From Chitinophagaceae bacterium (GTDB lineage: Bacteria > Bacteroidota > Bacteroidia > Chitinophagales > Chitinophagaceae), in contig CANCEU010000009.1 in the NCBI GenBank assembly GCA_947375185.1, forward strand, positions 1 through 63,604: a DNA stretch of 63,604 bases. The letters are read 5' to 3'. Below the pieces are notes generated by a model that did not search any database, was not told where the DNA came from, and worked only from the letters and a program-made list of their open reading frames with translations. Positions 26,268 through 35,303 of this stretch are shown here, piece after piece. The translations under genes and the position numbers were made by a program. Within the stretch, counting starts at the first letter, position 1; the number at the start of each line of letters is the position of its first letter.

Positions 26268-28766
26268 TTACTTTGGATCTAAGATATGTTTGATTCTGTC
26301 TTGTAAATCATCGAAATGACTAACAGAACTTGCATCGTTGATACTTGCTTTATTTGCTTGAATACTAGCAGCTAATTTTTTCAATTGTGCTTTTGATTCA
26401 GATACAACATCTGTGTTTTCAACATCTACCGCAGGTCCCATTCTAAAAGAAGCTGCTGCAGCAGCAACTGGTGCTGAAGATGGATTAATCAAGTCACCCA
26501 ATTGTGTAACGTATGTTTTTTGCAAATTGCGACGGAAAACATCGGTTGATTGATGATTACTTAATTCAGTAAATAATCCTTTACGTGTATCTTCCATCAT
26601 TTCATGCAATGAATAAGAAGCATTTCCAAACCTTGTGGTACTTGTAGTTAAACGGTACAAACGACCTTTATCCAGCAAGCTTTTTAAAATGTTTGTTTGT
26701 ACTGTTTGTAAGCGCTCGTTCGCAACTGGATTTGAAATTTTATTCAAAATACTATTATCTAAAATCCATTTTGGTGTTGCGAATAATTGTGTTTGTAAAA
26801 AATTCATTGCTGATTTTTGAATAGCCACTGGCGTTGCGGTATACACGTCGCCTTTTTCTTCTACACTTTTAAATGTTTCATAAACACCACCAATATTTTT
26901 TACAACATGACCCATGTAGCGGTTGTACTGAATTACTAATTGAGTATATACATCATTTAAGTTTTGGTAATGATCTGCTTCTTCGCTTGTCCATTCAGGA
27001 AGCTTAACAATGATGCGCTTTAAATTCTTAATGGCATATTCACTAGCTAAAACTGAATTATCACCAAGGTCTTCGGTTTGTGCACGAGGATCCGCATTGT
27101 ATCCTTCGCCACCAAACCATAAACGATCATTTTTGCTTAAAGCATCCACTACCCATTTGTTATTTACTTTTTTATCAGCTTCGTCTCCTAAGCCAGTATA
27201 TGTATAACCCCATTTGATCGCCCATTTGTCATAGTCGCCAATACGAGGGAATAATCCCATTTCAGTTACATGATCTTCGGGTTGCGCAACATAATTGAAA
27301 CGAGCATAGTCCATGATACTTGCTGTATGGCCATTCGCTTCTAACCACTTAGCATCTCTTAGTTTTTCAACAGGAGTTTTACTACTACTTCCCATATTAT
27401 GTCTTAAACCTAAAGTATGACCAACTTCATGAGATGAAACAAAACGAATTAAATTACCCATTAAAGTATCATCAAATTTCATTTTACGTGCAGCAGGATC
27501 TACCGCAGCTGTTTGAATCATATACCAATCATGTACAAGACTCATAACATTATGATACCAACCAATATGGCTCTCTAAAATTTCACCACTTCTTGGGTCA
27601 TGTACTTGAGGTCCATAAGCATTTTCAATATCAGAAGCAAAATAGCGGATCACTGAAAAACGCGCATCTTCTAAACTCATTGTGCTATCATTAGGCCACT
27701 CTTTGCCTTGAATTGCATTTTTCCAGCCCGCTTTTTCAAATGCAGCATTCCAGTCGTTAACGCCAGCAATTAAATAAGGCACCCACTTTTTAGGTGTTGC
27801 TGGATCAATATAATAAACGATAGGTTTAGCAGGCTCAACTAAAATACCTTGCTTATATTTTTCCAAATCTTCTGGCTTTGGTTCTAATTTATAACGCACA
27901 GCGAAAATTTGATTTTCAACTTTATGTTGATCATCTGAGTACTGCACAAAATTATCTGCGAAATAACCCACTCTTGAGTCGAATAAACGGGTATTCATTG
28001 GCACCTTAGGTAATAATCGAATAGAGGTATTCAATTCAAAAGTTACTGCACCAGCATTTATTGCTGCAGGGATGGCGTTTGCTCCACCGCCCATTGGACT
28101 TCCTGGCATTGGACTGCTTGCTGAATATGTTTTAACGGTTCTTACTTCCATGTTAATAGGGTAAGATTTAATGCTTTCAATATAAGATCTGTCTGAGGCC
28201 AAGCCTGACAAACTAAAGCTTCTTTTTTCGCTGCTGGTTAAACTAACTGCTTGATTGTCCCCTTTAAAAAAGTCAGTAACATCTATAATATTAGATGTTG
28301 AGTCTTTTCCAAGTGCTTTAATGTCGAATGAAGCAACAATTGGGTCTAAGTATGAACTTTTTACAGCTTTTGCAATAGTTTGAGAAGAGTCTGCTTTACT
28401 AATTAAGGTTACAACGCGCATAAAAATGCGTTGGTTAGGCCCTTTTTCAAATAGTAAGCTTTGTTCATTCACTTCTTCGCCACCATACTTTCTAGCACCC
28501 CCAGCTACTTTGGCAAAACGGGTAACGGCAAGTAATTCTCGACCCAATAAACTATCTGGTATTTCAAAATAGTATTTATCATCCTGAAAATGAACGGTAA
28601 ACACCCCTTTTTGACTTATTGCCTTTTTGGTAATAAAATCGTTAAAGGATTTTGGCCCTGTTTTAGCAGGGAGATCTTTTTTTCCACTAGCTGTATCTGT
28701 TTTTTGAGCATTTAAGCTAATTGTCAATACGACACAAAGACTAGTAAATACTAGGAATTTTTTCAT
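26268..28766 (-). CDS. Secreted zinc metalloprotease, metzincin type (DUF5117/DUF5118/DUF4953 architecture)
   Basis: The 832-residue protein has a signal peptide (MKKFLVFTSLCVVLTISLNAQ). A catalytic HEVGHTLGLRH sits at 446-456, the extended HExxHxxGxxH zinc motif, followed by the Met-turn-like SIMDYARFNY. The N-terminal third shows the DUF5118-like start (KKAISQKGVFTVHFQDDKYYFEIPDSLLGRELL) and a DUF5117-like region with VGYFADNFVQYSDDQ. This combination is a common large secreted protease of Bacteroidota with unknown natural substrates. Its gene converges on the MacB-type permease. Confidence 0.9.
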   Translation of the reverse strand: MKKFLVFTSLCVVLTISLNAQKTDTASGKKDLPAKTGPKSFNDFITKKAISQKGVFTVHFQDDKYYFEIPDSLLGRELLAVTRFAKVAGGARKYGGEEVNEQSLLFEKGPNQRIFMRVVTLISKADSSQTIAKAVKSSYLDPIVASFDIKALGKDSTSNIIDVTDFFKGDNQAVSLTSSEKRSFSLSGLASDRSYIESIKSYPINMEVRTVKTYSASSPMPGSPMGGGANAIPAAINAGAVTFELNTSIRLLPKVPMNTRLFDSRVGYFADNFVQYSDDQHKVENQIFAVRYKLEPKPEDLEKYKQGILVEPAKPIVYYIDPATPKKWVPYLIAGVNDWNAAFEKAGWKNAIQGKEWPNDSTMSLEDARFSVIRYFASDIENAYGPQVHDPRSGEILESHIGWYHNVMSLVHDWYMIQTAAVDPAARKMKFDDTLMGNLIRFVSSHEVGHTLGLRHNMGSSSKTPVEKLRDAKWLEANGHTASIMDYARFNYVAQPEDHVTEMGLFPRIGDYDKWAIKWGYTYTGLGDEADKKVNNKWVVDALSKNDRLWFGGEGYNADPRAQTEDLGDNSVLASEYAIKNLKRIIVKLPEWTSEEADHYQNLNDVYTQLVIQYNRYMGHVVKNIGGVYETFKSVEEKGDVYTATPVAIQKSAMNFLQTQLFATPKWILDNSILNKISNPVANERLQTVQTNILKSLLDKGRLYRLTTSTTRFGNASYSLHEMMEDTRKGLFTELSNHQSTDVFRRNLQKTYVTQLGDLINPSSAPVAAAAASFRMGPAVDVENTDVVSESKAQLKKLAASIQANKASINDASSVSHFDDLQDRIKHILDPK

Positions 28767-29002
28767 ATTTGATTTATATTAATTTAAGAATAGATAGTAA
28801 ATATATTCCTTTCTACCAACACTAGTTAGCCACATTAAATTTTTAATAAAAAAATGCTTGGAAAATTGTTTCAATCAAATAATTACTTATTTTGTAACCC
28901 CTTAGAAACTAGTATGTAGAGATTCGCTCGAATTCTAACTAATAGTCAAGAGGGATAAATTCTTTTATAAATTTTTATTTAAAACCAAAAATCAATTGAA
29001 TC
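28767..29002. other. Divergent intergenic region between protease and exbB
   Basis: This 236-bp AT-rich gap must hold promoters for both the protease gene (minus) and exbB (plus). I see no exact TAnnTTTG box on either strand; TATATTTA on the minus strand is the nearest match. No ORF or RNA gene was recognised. Confidence 0.4.
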
Positions 29003-29866
29003 ATGGCTGATTTAACTAAACCAACTGCAACCGCTGCACCAAAAACAGCAGCACAGCCGAAACAAGGCGGTAACTTGATTGCAACTTTAGCACCTATTGC
29101 TTGTATCGTAGCAGGCTACGTTATCTGGCGTTTTGTGTTAGGTAATGCTTCTAATTTCTCTAACCCCGACACTACAGGTGCATGGTTCTGGCCTTCACAC
29201 AAAGGACCAAAAGGAACTTTCACTAAAATGTACGAAGGTGGTATCATTGTGCCTATTTTGATTGGTAGCTTATTGATTGTATTAACTTTCGTAATCGAAA
29301 GATTATTAACTGTTGCAAAAGCAGCAGGTACAGGAAGTAACACTGAGTTCATCCGTAAAGTACAATTCCATTTAGCAAACAAAGATGTTGATAAAGCAAT
29401 TGCTGAGTGTGACAAACAAAAAGGATCTGTAGGCAATGTAATGAAATCTGGTTTGAAAAAATACAAAGAAATGATTTCAAATACAGAATTAGATACTGAT
29501 CAAAAAGTATTGAACATTCAAAAAGAAATCGAAGAAGCAACAGCTTTAGAATTACCAATGTTAGAAAAGAACTTAGTATTCTTATCAACTATCGCATCAG
29601 TAGCAACTTTATTAGGTTTGTTCGGTACGGTATTAGGTATGATTCGTTCTTTCTCTAAATTAGGAGAAGAAGGTGGTGGAGAAGCTGCTCGTGAATTATC
29701 TCAAGGTATCTCTGAGGCCTTATATAACACAGCATTAGGTATCGGTACTTCAGCAGTTGCTATCATTATGTACAACGTATTCACTACAAGAATCGATGGT
29801 ATTACATATGGTATCGATGAGTCTGGATTTACTTTAACTCAAAGCTTCGCAGCAAACTACAAATAG
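29003..29866 (+). CDS. exbB: ExbB/TolQ-family proton channel subunit
   Basis: This subunit forms the inner-membrane proton channel that energises TonB. It has 287 residues with three membrane helices. The MotA/TolQ/ExbB core contains EKNLVFLSTIASVATLLGLFGTVLGMIRSF and the Gly-rich GISEALYNTALGIGTSAVAIIMYN. An extra N-terminal Thr/Ala/Lys-rich segment and helix precede it, as in Bacteroidota ExbB. The codons used (many C-ending Phe, Asn and Ile) suggest strong expression. It starts the exbB-exbD-exbD-tonB operon. Confidence 0.93.
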   Translation: MADLTKPTATAAPKTAAQPKQGGNLIATLAPIACIVAGYVIWRFVLGNASNFSNPDTTGAWFWPSHKGPKGTFTKMYEGGIIVPILIGSLLIVLTFVIERLLTVAKAAGTGSNTEFIRKVQFHLANKDVDKAIAECDKQKGSVGNVMKSGLKKYKEMISNTELDTDQKVLNIQKEIEEATALELPMLEKNLVFLSTIASVATLLGLFGTVLGMIRSFSKLGEEGGGEAARELSQGISEALYNTALGIGTSAVAIIMYNVFTTRIDGITYGIDESGFTLTQSFAANYK

Positions 29867-29929
29867 TAGTTAAGTAGAAAAATATTTTAATAGGGGAAAC
29901 CTTATAAATAAATTTAAAAGATAATAAAA

Positions 29930-30577
29930 ATGGGTAGAGCCAAATTACCTCGTAAGAGTACCACCATCGACATGACTGCCATGTGTGATGTGGCTTTCCT
30001 TTTATTGTCATTCTTTATCTTGACTACAAAGTTCAAGCCTTCGGAAGCAATTGCTGTAACTACACCTAGTTCAGTAGCTTCTAAAGTTGCCCCTAATAAG
30101 GATTTTGTACTTGTAACAATTGATAAAGATGGTAAAGTATTTCTTACAATAGATGATAAGCAAAAAAGAGAATTGGTTGCTAATTCTTTAAATACAACAA
30201 AGAATTTAGGAATTGATGTCGCTAAATTTAAGGCTGCCAGCTTCGTTGGTTCTTCTTTTAGTGGATTAAACTCTTTCTTATCTGTCTCTGAAGAAAACAG
30301 AAAAGGAGATGTACTTAAAGGGATTCCTTGTAAGGACAGTACGGATAATGAATTGGTTGTTTGGATGCAAGCTATTAATGATGCATATGCTGGATCAAAG
30401 ATGGATCTTTTATTAAAAGGAGACAATCTTGCAAAGTATCCTTCATTCAAAGGTGTATTAACTGCATTCAAGAAAAACAACATTCAAAAATTCCAAATGG
30501 TTACCAATCCTGAAAATGCACCAGTAGGTTCAGAATTGTACAAGAAATCTATGAGTGGAGAAAAACAGGAAAACTAA
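29930..30577 (+). CDS. exbD: ExbD-family biopolymer transport protein, first copy
   Basis: This is an inner-membrane partner of ExbB. It has 215 residues, with one N-terminal helix containing the essential Asp region (TIDMTAMCDVAFLLLSFFILTTKF) and a periplasmic domain. Bacteroidota usually encode two different ExbD proteins in tandem, as here. This copy has a long periplasmic insertion (about residues 70-140) compared with short ExbD proteins. Confidence 0.9.
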   Translation: MGRAKLPRKSTTIDMTAMCDVAFLLLSFFILTTKFKPSEAIAVTTPSSVASKVAPNKDFVLVTIDKDGKVFLTIDDKQKRELVANSLNTTKNLGIDVAKFKAASFVGSSFSGLNSFLSVSEENRKGDVLKGIPCKDSTDNELVVWMQAINDAYAGSKMDLLLKGDNLAKYPSFKGVLTAFKKNNIQKFQMVTNPENAPVGSELYKKSMSGEKQEN

Positions 30578-30605
30578 ATTATAAACTAATTAAAAGCTAT
30601 TTACT

Positions 30606-31181
30606 ATGGCAGAATTAGATACCTCGGGTGGTGGCCATAAGAAAGGACCCGGTGTCAAGAAAGGAAAAAAGCTATCAACGCGTGTCGATTTGACACCGAT
30701 GGTGGACTTAGGTTTCTTGTTGATTACCTTCTTTATCTTCACTACAACGATGAGTCAACCAACAGCTATGAAGTTGCTTTTGCCGGATGATAAAGTAAAA
30801 CCTGAAGAACAGAATAAAGCAAAAGAATCAGGGGCTTTAACCATCCTAATGGGTGCGGATAATCACATATATTACTATGAAGGTCAATTGAAAAATGACG
30901 CTTCTAACTTTTTGTCAGCTTCTTATAATGGAGAAAACTCTATTAGAGACGTTATCTTGAAAAAGAAGGCATATGTAAGAAGTATTGCACAGGATCCTAA
31001 CGATCCAGAGCATGACTTAGTAGTCGTGATTAAACCAAGCCAATATTGCAATTACAAAAACGTAATTGATATCTTAGATGAGATGTCTATTAATGTTGTA
31101 AAAAAATTCGCGCTAGTTGATATTTTCGATATCGAAGAGCAGTTGATCAAAAAATCAGACGAATCAGCAGTAAAACCTTAA
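30606..31181 (+). CDS. exbD: ExbD-family biopolymer transport protein, second copy
   Basis: This second ExbD has 191 residues. A Lys/Gly-rich start precedes the helix RVDLTPMVDLGFLLITFFIFTTTM, which carries the conserved Asp of the proton path. The periplasmic region ends VVVIKPSQYCNYKNVIDILDEM, the typical ExbD C-terminal fold. It lies 28 bp after the first exbD and 19 bp before tonB. Confidence 0.92.
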   Translation: MAELDTSGGGHKKGPGVKKGKKLSTRVDLTPMVDLGFLLITFFIFTTTMSQPTAMKLLLPDDKVKPEEQNKAKESGALTILMGADNHIYYYEGQLKNDASNFLSASYNGENSIRDVILKKKAYVRSIAQDPNDPEHDLVVVIKPSQYCNYKNVIDILDEMSINVVKKFALVDIFDIEEQLIKKSDESAVKP

Positions 31182-31200
31182 GCAATTAAAAGCATTTAAA

Positions 31201-32022
31201 ATGGACATAAATAAAATATTAACCGCCGATGTATTAGACCTCATTTTTGAGGGAAGATATAAGGAGTATGGTGCGTATGAGCTAAGAAAAACATACAATG
31301 AGCGTCTGAAAAGAGCGTTGATTGTTATGGTAGCCATTACTGCACTTTTAGCTGGTGGTGCTATTTATTCTAACACCAAAAAGAAATCTAAAACTGAAAT
31401 CGTAGTTCAGGATGTTTCTTTGGCAGATGTTAATAATCAAGAGAAAAAAGCACCGCCACCGCCACCTCCTCCGCCGCCAAAGCAAGAGCCACCAAAAGTG
31501 GAAATGGCAAAATTTACACCTCCTAAAATTGTAAAAGATGAGGAAGTGAAAAAAGAGGATGAGGTAAAAGAAGTTGAAAAACTAGAAGACGTTAAAATTG
31601 GTGCAACTGACCAAAAAGGTATTAAAGATGATGGTATCGTTGCTCCTGTTGAACAAAGTACAGGTCCTGTTGCTCCTCCTGCAGAAGAAACAGATCAAAT
31701 TTTTACTGTCGTTCAACAACCAGCTGAGTTCCCTGGTGGACAACAAGGTTGGATTCGTTATCTAGAAAGAACTTTAAACAGAGACTTACCAGTTGAAAAT
31801 GGTGCACCTGCTGGAAAGTACGCCGTAACAGTTTCATTCGTAGTAGCAAGAGATGGTTCAATTTCAGATGTAAAAGCTGAAAATAACCCTGGATATGGTA
31901 CATCTGATGAAGCAGTTCGTGTAATCACAAGAGGTCCAAAATGGAAACCAGCTGTTCAAAATGGCCGTAATGTAATTTACCGTCATAGACAAGCAATTGT
32001 ATTCCAAGTTTCTGAAGACTAG
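31201..32022 (+). CDS. tonB: TonB energy transducer
   Basis: TonB carries energy from ExbB/ExbD to outer-membrane receptors such as SusC. It has 273 residues: a cytoplasmic start with the Bacteroidota motif LIFEGRYKEYGAYELRKTYN, one helix (about 39-57), a Pro-rich run (PPPPPPPPPKQEPPKVE, about 84-100), a Lys/Glu-rich spacer and a C-terminal TonB domain (about 175-273). That domain shows FVVARDGSISDVKAENNPGYG and GPKWKPAVQNGRNV. It closes the operon and is followed by a double terminator. Confidence 0.94.
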   Translation: MDINKILTADVLDLIFEGRYKEYGAYELRKTYNERLKRALIVMVAITALLAGGAIYSNTKKKSKTEIVVQDVSLADVNNQEKKAPPPPPPPPPKQEPPKVEMAKFTPPKIVKDEEVKKEDEVKEVEKLEDVKIGATDQKGIKDDGIVAPVEQSTGPVAPPAEETDQIFTVVQQPAEFPGGQQGWIRYLERTLNRDLPVENGAPAGKYAVTVSFVVARDGSISDVKAENNPGYGTSDEAVRVITRGPKWKPAVQNGRNVIYRHRQAIVFQVSED

Positions 32023-32044
32023 TACAACTTTACTTCGAAATATT

Positions 32045-32079
32045 AAATGGCAGCCCATAAACGGCTGCCATTTGTTTTT
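32045..32079 (+). terminator. Terminator hairpin, copy 1, after tonB
   Basis: AAATGGCAGCC (32045-32055) pairs perfectly with GGCTGCCATTT (32063-32073) around CATAAAC, followed by GTTTTT. The identical 29-nt hairpin recurs at 32133-32161. Confidence 0.9.
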
Positions 32080-32081
32080 CT

Positions 32082-32107
32082 AAGCCTTTAATTAAAATAT
32101 AAGGCTT
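32082..32107. repeat. Third hairpin between the two identical terminators
   Basis: AAGCCTT (32082-32088) and AAGGCTT (32101-32107) form a 7-bp stem around a 12-nt AT loop, lying between the two identical tonB terminators. Confidence 0.5.
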
Positions 32108-32132
32108 GAAAAACTATCTCTAATAATTTTTT

Positions 32133-32166
32133 AAATGGCAGCCCATAAACGGCTGCCATTTTTTAG
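32133..32166 (+). terminator. Terminator hairpin, copy 2, before mnmE
   Basis: The same 29 nt as at 32045-32073: stem AAATGGCAGCC with GGCTGCCATTT and loop CATAAAC, followed here directly by a T run. Its end is only 15 nt before the mnmE -7 box. Confidence 0.9.
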
Positions 32167-32180
32167 TTTATAAATAGGGT

Positions 32181-32188
32181 TATCTTTG
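32181..32188 (+). promoter_or_regulatory. -7 box of mnmE, 4 nt before the ATG
   Basis: TATCTTTG is an exact TAnnTTTG match. CCAC separates it from the ATG at 32193, predicting a leaderless mnmE mRNA. Confidence 0.65.
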
Positions 32189-32192
32189 CCAC

Positions 32193-33569
32193 ATGCGTGA
32201 AAATTTGAGTACCTGGAATGATACGATTGTGGCTTTAGCAACTGCACCTGGATTAGGTGCCATTGCAGTGATTAGATTAAGTGGATCAAAGGCCATTGAA
32301 ATTACCGCTTCGGTTTTTTCAAAAAAGAGCTTAATGACACAACCAACGCATACTGTTCATTTTGGTAAGTTGTTGAATGGCCAGGAAGTAATTGATGAAG
32401 TAGTGGTAAGTATTTATCGCGCACCAAAATCATATACAGGTGAGGAAGTAGTTGAAATTTCGTGTCATGGTGCACCATTAATTCAAGATGCTATTTTGCA
32501 ACTCATGATGCATGCTGGAGCCCGTATGGCCAAGCCTGGTGAATTTACACAAAGGGCTTTTTTAAATGGCAAATTGGATTTAACACAAGCCGAAGCAGTT
32601 GCTGATTTAATTGCTAGCAATACGGAGGCTGCGCGAAAAACTGCATTACATAATTTAAAAGGAGGCTTCTCTACTGACTTGCAATTAATGCGCGAAAAAC
32701 TAATTAAATTTTCGGCACTCATCGAATTGGAATTGGATTTTTCGCAAGAGGATGTTGCTTTTGCAAATAAAAAAGAATTAGAAGTTTTAGTGCAACAATT
32801 ACAAATCAAAACACAAGCTTTATTAGATTCTTTTAAATTAGGGAATGTGATTAAGAATGGGGTTCAAGTAGCCATCGTCGGAAAACCAAATGCAGGTAAA
32901 TCTACTTTGTTAAATGCTTTGTTAAATGAAAACAGAGCGCTGGTAAGTGAAATTCCAGGCACAACGCGCGATACAGTCGAAGAATATTTAAATATTCAGG
33001 GCATTCTATTTAAATTAATTGATACAGCAGGTATTCGTTCATTTACTAATGATAGTATTGAACAAATGGGTATTGAAAAGAGTAAAGAAAAAATATTGGG
33101 TGCGGATATTGTTATTGCCATGTTTGATGTGAACGATAATGGTATTGATCAAGTGACCACATGGCAGTCCGAGGTGAGTGCAGATAAATTAGTATTAGTT
33201 GGTAATAAAAAAGATTTATTAAAAGACACTGCCATTTTAAATAATGATCAACTAAGCGATGTAGTTTTTATTTCAGCAAAAGAAAAAGAAAACATACCAT
33301 CACTTGAAAATATTTTATATCAAAAAGCAGTAGGGGAAGGTGTTAATAAAGAAGGTACTATTGTAACTAATGCAAGGCATGTAGCTTCCCTTAAAAAACT
33401 TTCATTGGCTTTAAATGATGTTGAAACAGGATTGCAACACAATGTTACTGGTGATTTATTAGCATTGGATATTCGCCAAGCCTTACATTATCTTGGAACA
33501 ATCACAGGCCAAATAACCAATGAGGATCAATTAGATTTTATATTTTCAAAATTCTGCATTGGAAAGTAA
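32193..33569 (+). CDS. mnmE: tRNA modification GTPase MnmE
   Basis: With MnmG, MnmE installs 5-carboxymethylaminomethyl groups on the wobble uridine of tRNAs. It has 458 residues. The N-terminal folate-binding domain contains ATAPGLGAIAVIRLSG. The G domain has G1 VGKPNAGKSTLLN (229-241), G3 DTAGIR and G4 NKKD. The chain ends with the diagnostic FCIGK, whose Cys is conserved in the family. It converges on the HAD gene across a 16-bp gap. Confidence 0.97.
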   Translation: MRENLSTWNDTIVALATAPGLGAIAVIRLSGSKAIEITASVFSKKSLMTQPTHTVHFGKLLNGQEVIDEVVVSIYRAPKSYTGEEVVEISCHGAPLIQDAILQLMMHAGARMAKPGEFTQRAFLNGKLDLTQAEAVADLIASNTEAARKTALHNLKGGFSTDLQLMREKLIKFSALIELELDFSQEDVAFANKKELEVLVQQLQIKTQALLDSFKLGNVIKNGVQVAIVGKPNAGKSTLLNALLNENRALVSEIPGTTRDTVEEYLNIQGILFKLIDTAGIRSFTNDSIEQMGIEKSKEKILGADIVIAMFDVNDNGIDQVTTWQSEVSADKLVLVGNKKDLLKDTAILNNDQLSDVVFISAKEKENIPSLENILYQKAVGEGVNKEGTIVTNARHVASLKKLSLALNDVETGLQHNVTGDLLALDIRQALHYLGTITGQITNEDQLDFIFSKFCIGK

Positions 33570-33585
33570 TAAAGCATTAGCAACA

Positions 33586-34239
33586 TTAAAACAATTCGGT
33601 ATAGTTATTAATGCATTTTATTACATTTGAAAAACTTGCAAATTCATTTGCAGTGTGTTCTCCCAATATGACAATGGCTTTCATGCCCGCATTTAAAGCG
33701 CATTCCACTCCCTTTGGAGTGTCTTCAAAAACAACACAATCATTTGGGTGTAATTTTAATTGTTCAGCGCACATTAAAAAAGTTTCAGGATGTGGTTTGC
33801 TTTGATTGACATTATTTGCACTGACAATAGCCTCAAAATGATGTCTAATTTGCAAGTTGTCAATTACAAAATTTATATTTTCATTAATAGCTGCAGAACC
33901 AATAGCCATTTTAATTTTTTTCGAAGATGCTGATTGTAAAAATGTTGCTAGTCCATCGATTAATTTTAAAGAGGGCTTAAATTCAATACGATATATTGCT
34001 TCTTTTTCGTTGCCTAGTTTTATTTTTTCCTCCATGCTATATTTCCCTGGAAATACACGTTCAAGTAATTCATCATTTTTTCCATAACATTGGTATTTCA
34101 TTTCGTCCAATGTTAGGTTGCCACCAAGTGAAATTATTTTTTTATGCCATGCTTCAATATGGTAAGGCATGTCATTCACCATGGTACCGTTTAAGTCAAA
34201 TAAGAAACCCTTTGCATTAAATATTTCAAAATTAGACAT
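33586..34239 (-). CDS. HAD-superfamily phosphatase/beta-phosphoglucomutase-like protein
   Basis: The 217-residue HAD protein is of the beta-phosphoglucomutase-like subfamily: motif I FDLNGTM, an alpha-helical cap, motif II GSA (IGSAAINENINF), then SKPHPETFLM and VFEDTPKGVECALNAGM. The nucleophile Asp15 is present. Residue 17, usually the acid/base Asp of the DxD motif, is Asn, which argues against simple mutase chemistry. I chose ATG 34239 over an upstream TTG. The gene lies 17 bp after lacI on the same strand. The lacI plus pgmB-like pairing is typical of maltose or alpha-glucoside loci in Bacteroidota (family knowledge), suggesting a role with sugar phosphates. Confidence 0.85.
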   Translation of the reverse strand: MSNFEIFNAKGFLFDLNGTMVNDMPYHIEAWHKKIISLGGNLTLDEMKYQCYGKNDELLERVFPGKYSMEEKIKLGNEKEAIYRIEFKPSLKLIDGLATFLQSASSKKIKMAIGSAAINENINFVIDNLQIRHHFEAIVSANNVNQSKPHPETFLMCAEQLKLHPNDCVVFEDTPKGVECALNAGMKAIVILGEHTANEFASFSNVIKCINNYTELF

Positions 34240-34256
34240 CGTCAATTATTTATATT

Positions 34257-35249
34257 TTACATAGAACCACCTTCCACAAATTTTGCATCCACAGTTAATT
34301 CAGTCAATGTTTTTCCGCCCTTCATATTGGCCATCATTTGCACAAATGCAAGTTTGCCTAATTCGTGTCCACTTGTTTCAACGTAACTAATATGCGGATA
34401 ATATAAATTTGGAATAAAACCATTACTAATACCTATCACCCCAATTTCGCTTGGCACTTTTATTTGTAATTCTTGTATGGTTTTCATTACACCAATCAAT
34501 ATTTCATCAGTCATACAAAACACCGTGTCTACTTTTTGTTTTTTATCTGCAAATTTTTTCATGATATCGGCTGCATCATTTGTATTAGCGGCGTGTGCGT
34601 ATGAACAATGTGTCTTAGGCGCAAAATCCTGCATGAACTTTTGAAATGCAGTTTTTCTTTTTTGTGTTATGGATAAACCTTCGTCTCCAAAAATGGCTAG
34701 TACCTTTTTTGCATTACGTTTTATAATATTTTCTGCTGCCATGATTGCACATCGTTCATCTGCCATACGAACTTTTGTAAAGCGATTATCCTTAGGAACG
34801 ATATCAAAAAAAACAACTGGAATTTCTCTTTCGTTCATTTTTTGATACACTTCTAAATTCTCTGCACTCGATGATAAACAAGCAAACACACCCGATACTC
34901 TATTTTGCCTAAAAATTTTCAAGTTGCTTAATTCATTTTCTGGATTATGGCTTGATTGCAAAATCATAACTGCATATCCGTTGTTTCTACTTTCTTCTTC
35001 GACGGCAGCGATAAAACTATCGTAAAACAAGTTTGATATAGCGGGCACAATTACGCCTAATATTTTACTGCTTTGGGTTCTTAACTGAATAGCGTAGGCA
35101 TTGGGCTCGTAGTCTAAGCTTTGTGCCAATGCGTTCACTTTTGCCTTTGTAGCCGCTGAAATATCGGGATGATCTTTGAGTGCTCTTGAAACAGTTGATA
35201 TACTTAACTGTAATTGCTGTGCGAGTAGTTTGAGTGTAGTGTTTGTCAT
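34257..35249 (-). CDS. LacI-family transcriptional regulator
   Basis: The 330-residue regulator has an N-terminal helix-turn-helix (LKLLAQQLQLSISTVSRALKDHPDIS, about 5-30) and a hinge. A periplasmic-binding-protein-like sugar domain begins SKILGVIVPAISNLFY. The true start is ATG 35249; a TTG further upstream gives a non-native extension. It is transcribed with the HAD gene and divergently from susC. The perfect palindrome CAAACGTTTG in its own promoter is a likely binding site. Its ligand is probably the sugar handled by the adjacent SusC/SusD or by the sucrose operon (inference). Confidence 0.93.
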   Translation of the reverse strand: MTNTTLKLLAQQLQLSISTVSRALKDHPDISAATKAKVNALAQSLDYEPNAYAIQLRTQSSKILGVIVPAISNLFYDSFIAAVEEESRNNGYAVMILQSSHNPENELSNLKIFRQNRVSGVFACLSSSAENLEVYQKMNEREIPVVFFDIVPKDNRFTKVRMADERCAIMAAENIIKRNAKKVLAIFGDEGLSITQKRKTAFQKFMQDFAPKTHCSYAHAANTNDAADIMKKFADKKQKVDTVFCMTDEILIGVMKTIQELQIKVPSEIGVIGISNGFIPNLYYPHISYVETSGHELGKLAFVQMMANMKGGKTLTELTVDAKFVEGGSM

Positions 35250-35269
35250 AGTACGCAATCGATGTCGAA

Positions 35270-35277
35270 CAAAATTA
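35270..35277 (-). promoter_or_regulatory. -7 box of lacI
   Basis: TAATTTTG on the minus strand (35277 down to 35270) matches TAnnTTTG, 20 nt before the lacI ATG. Confidence 0.5.
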
Positions 35278-35303
35278 TGAAATTGTTTTCACAAATTTTG
35301 TCG

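Noticed and set aside
29914..30483. A 189-codon reverse-strand ORF opposite the first exbD
   Set aside because: The plus-strand ExbD has clear motifs and operon context, so the reverse frame is a shadow.
32045..32166. CRISPR-like direct repeats
   Set aside because: There are only two copies, each a self-complementary hairpin followed by T, which fits terminators and not a CRISPR array.
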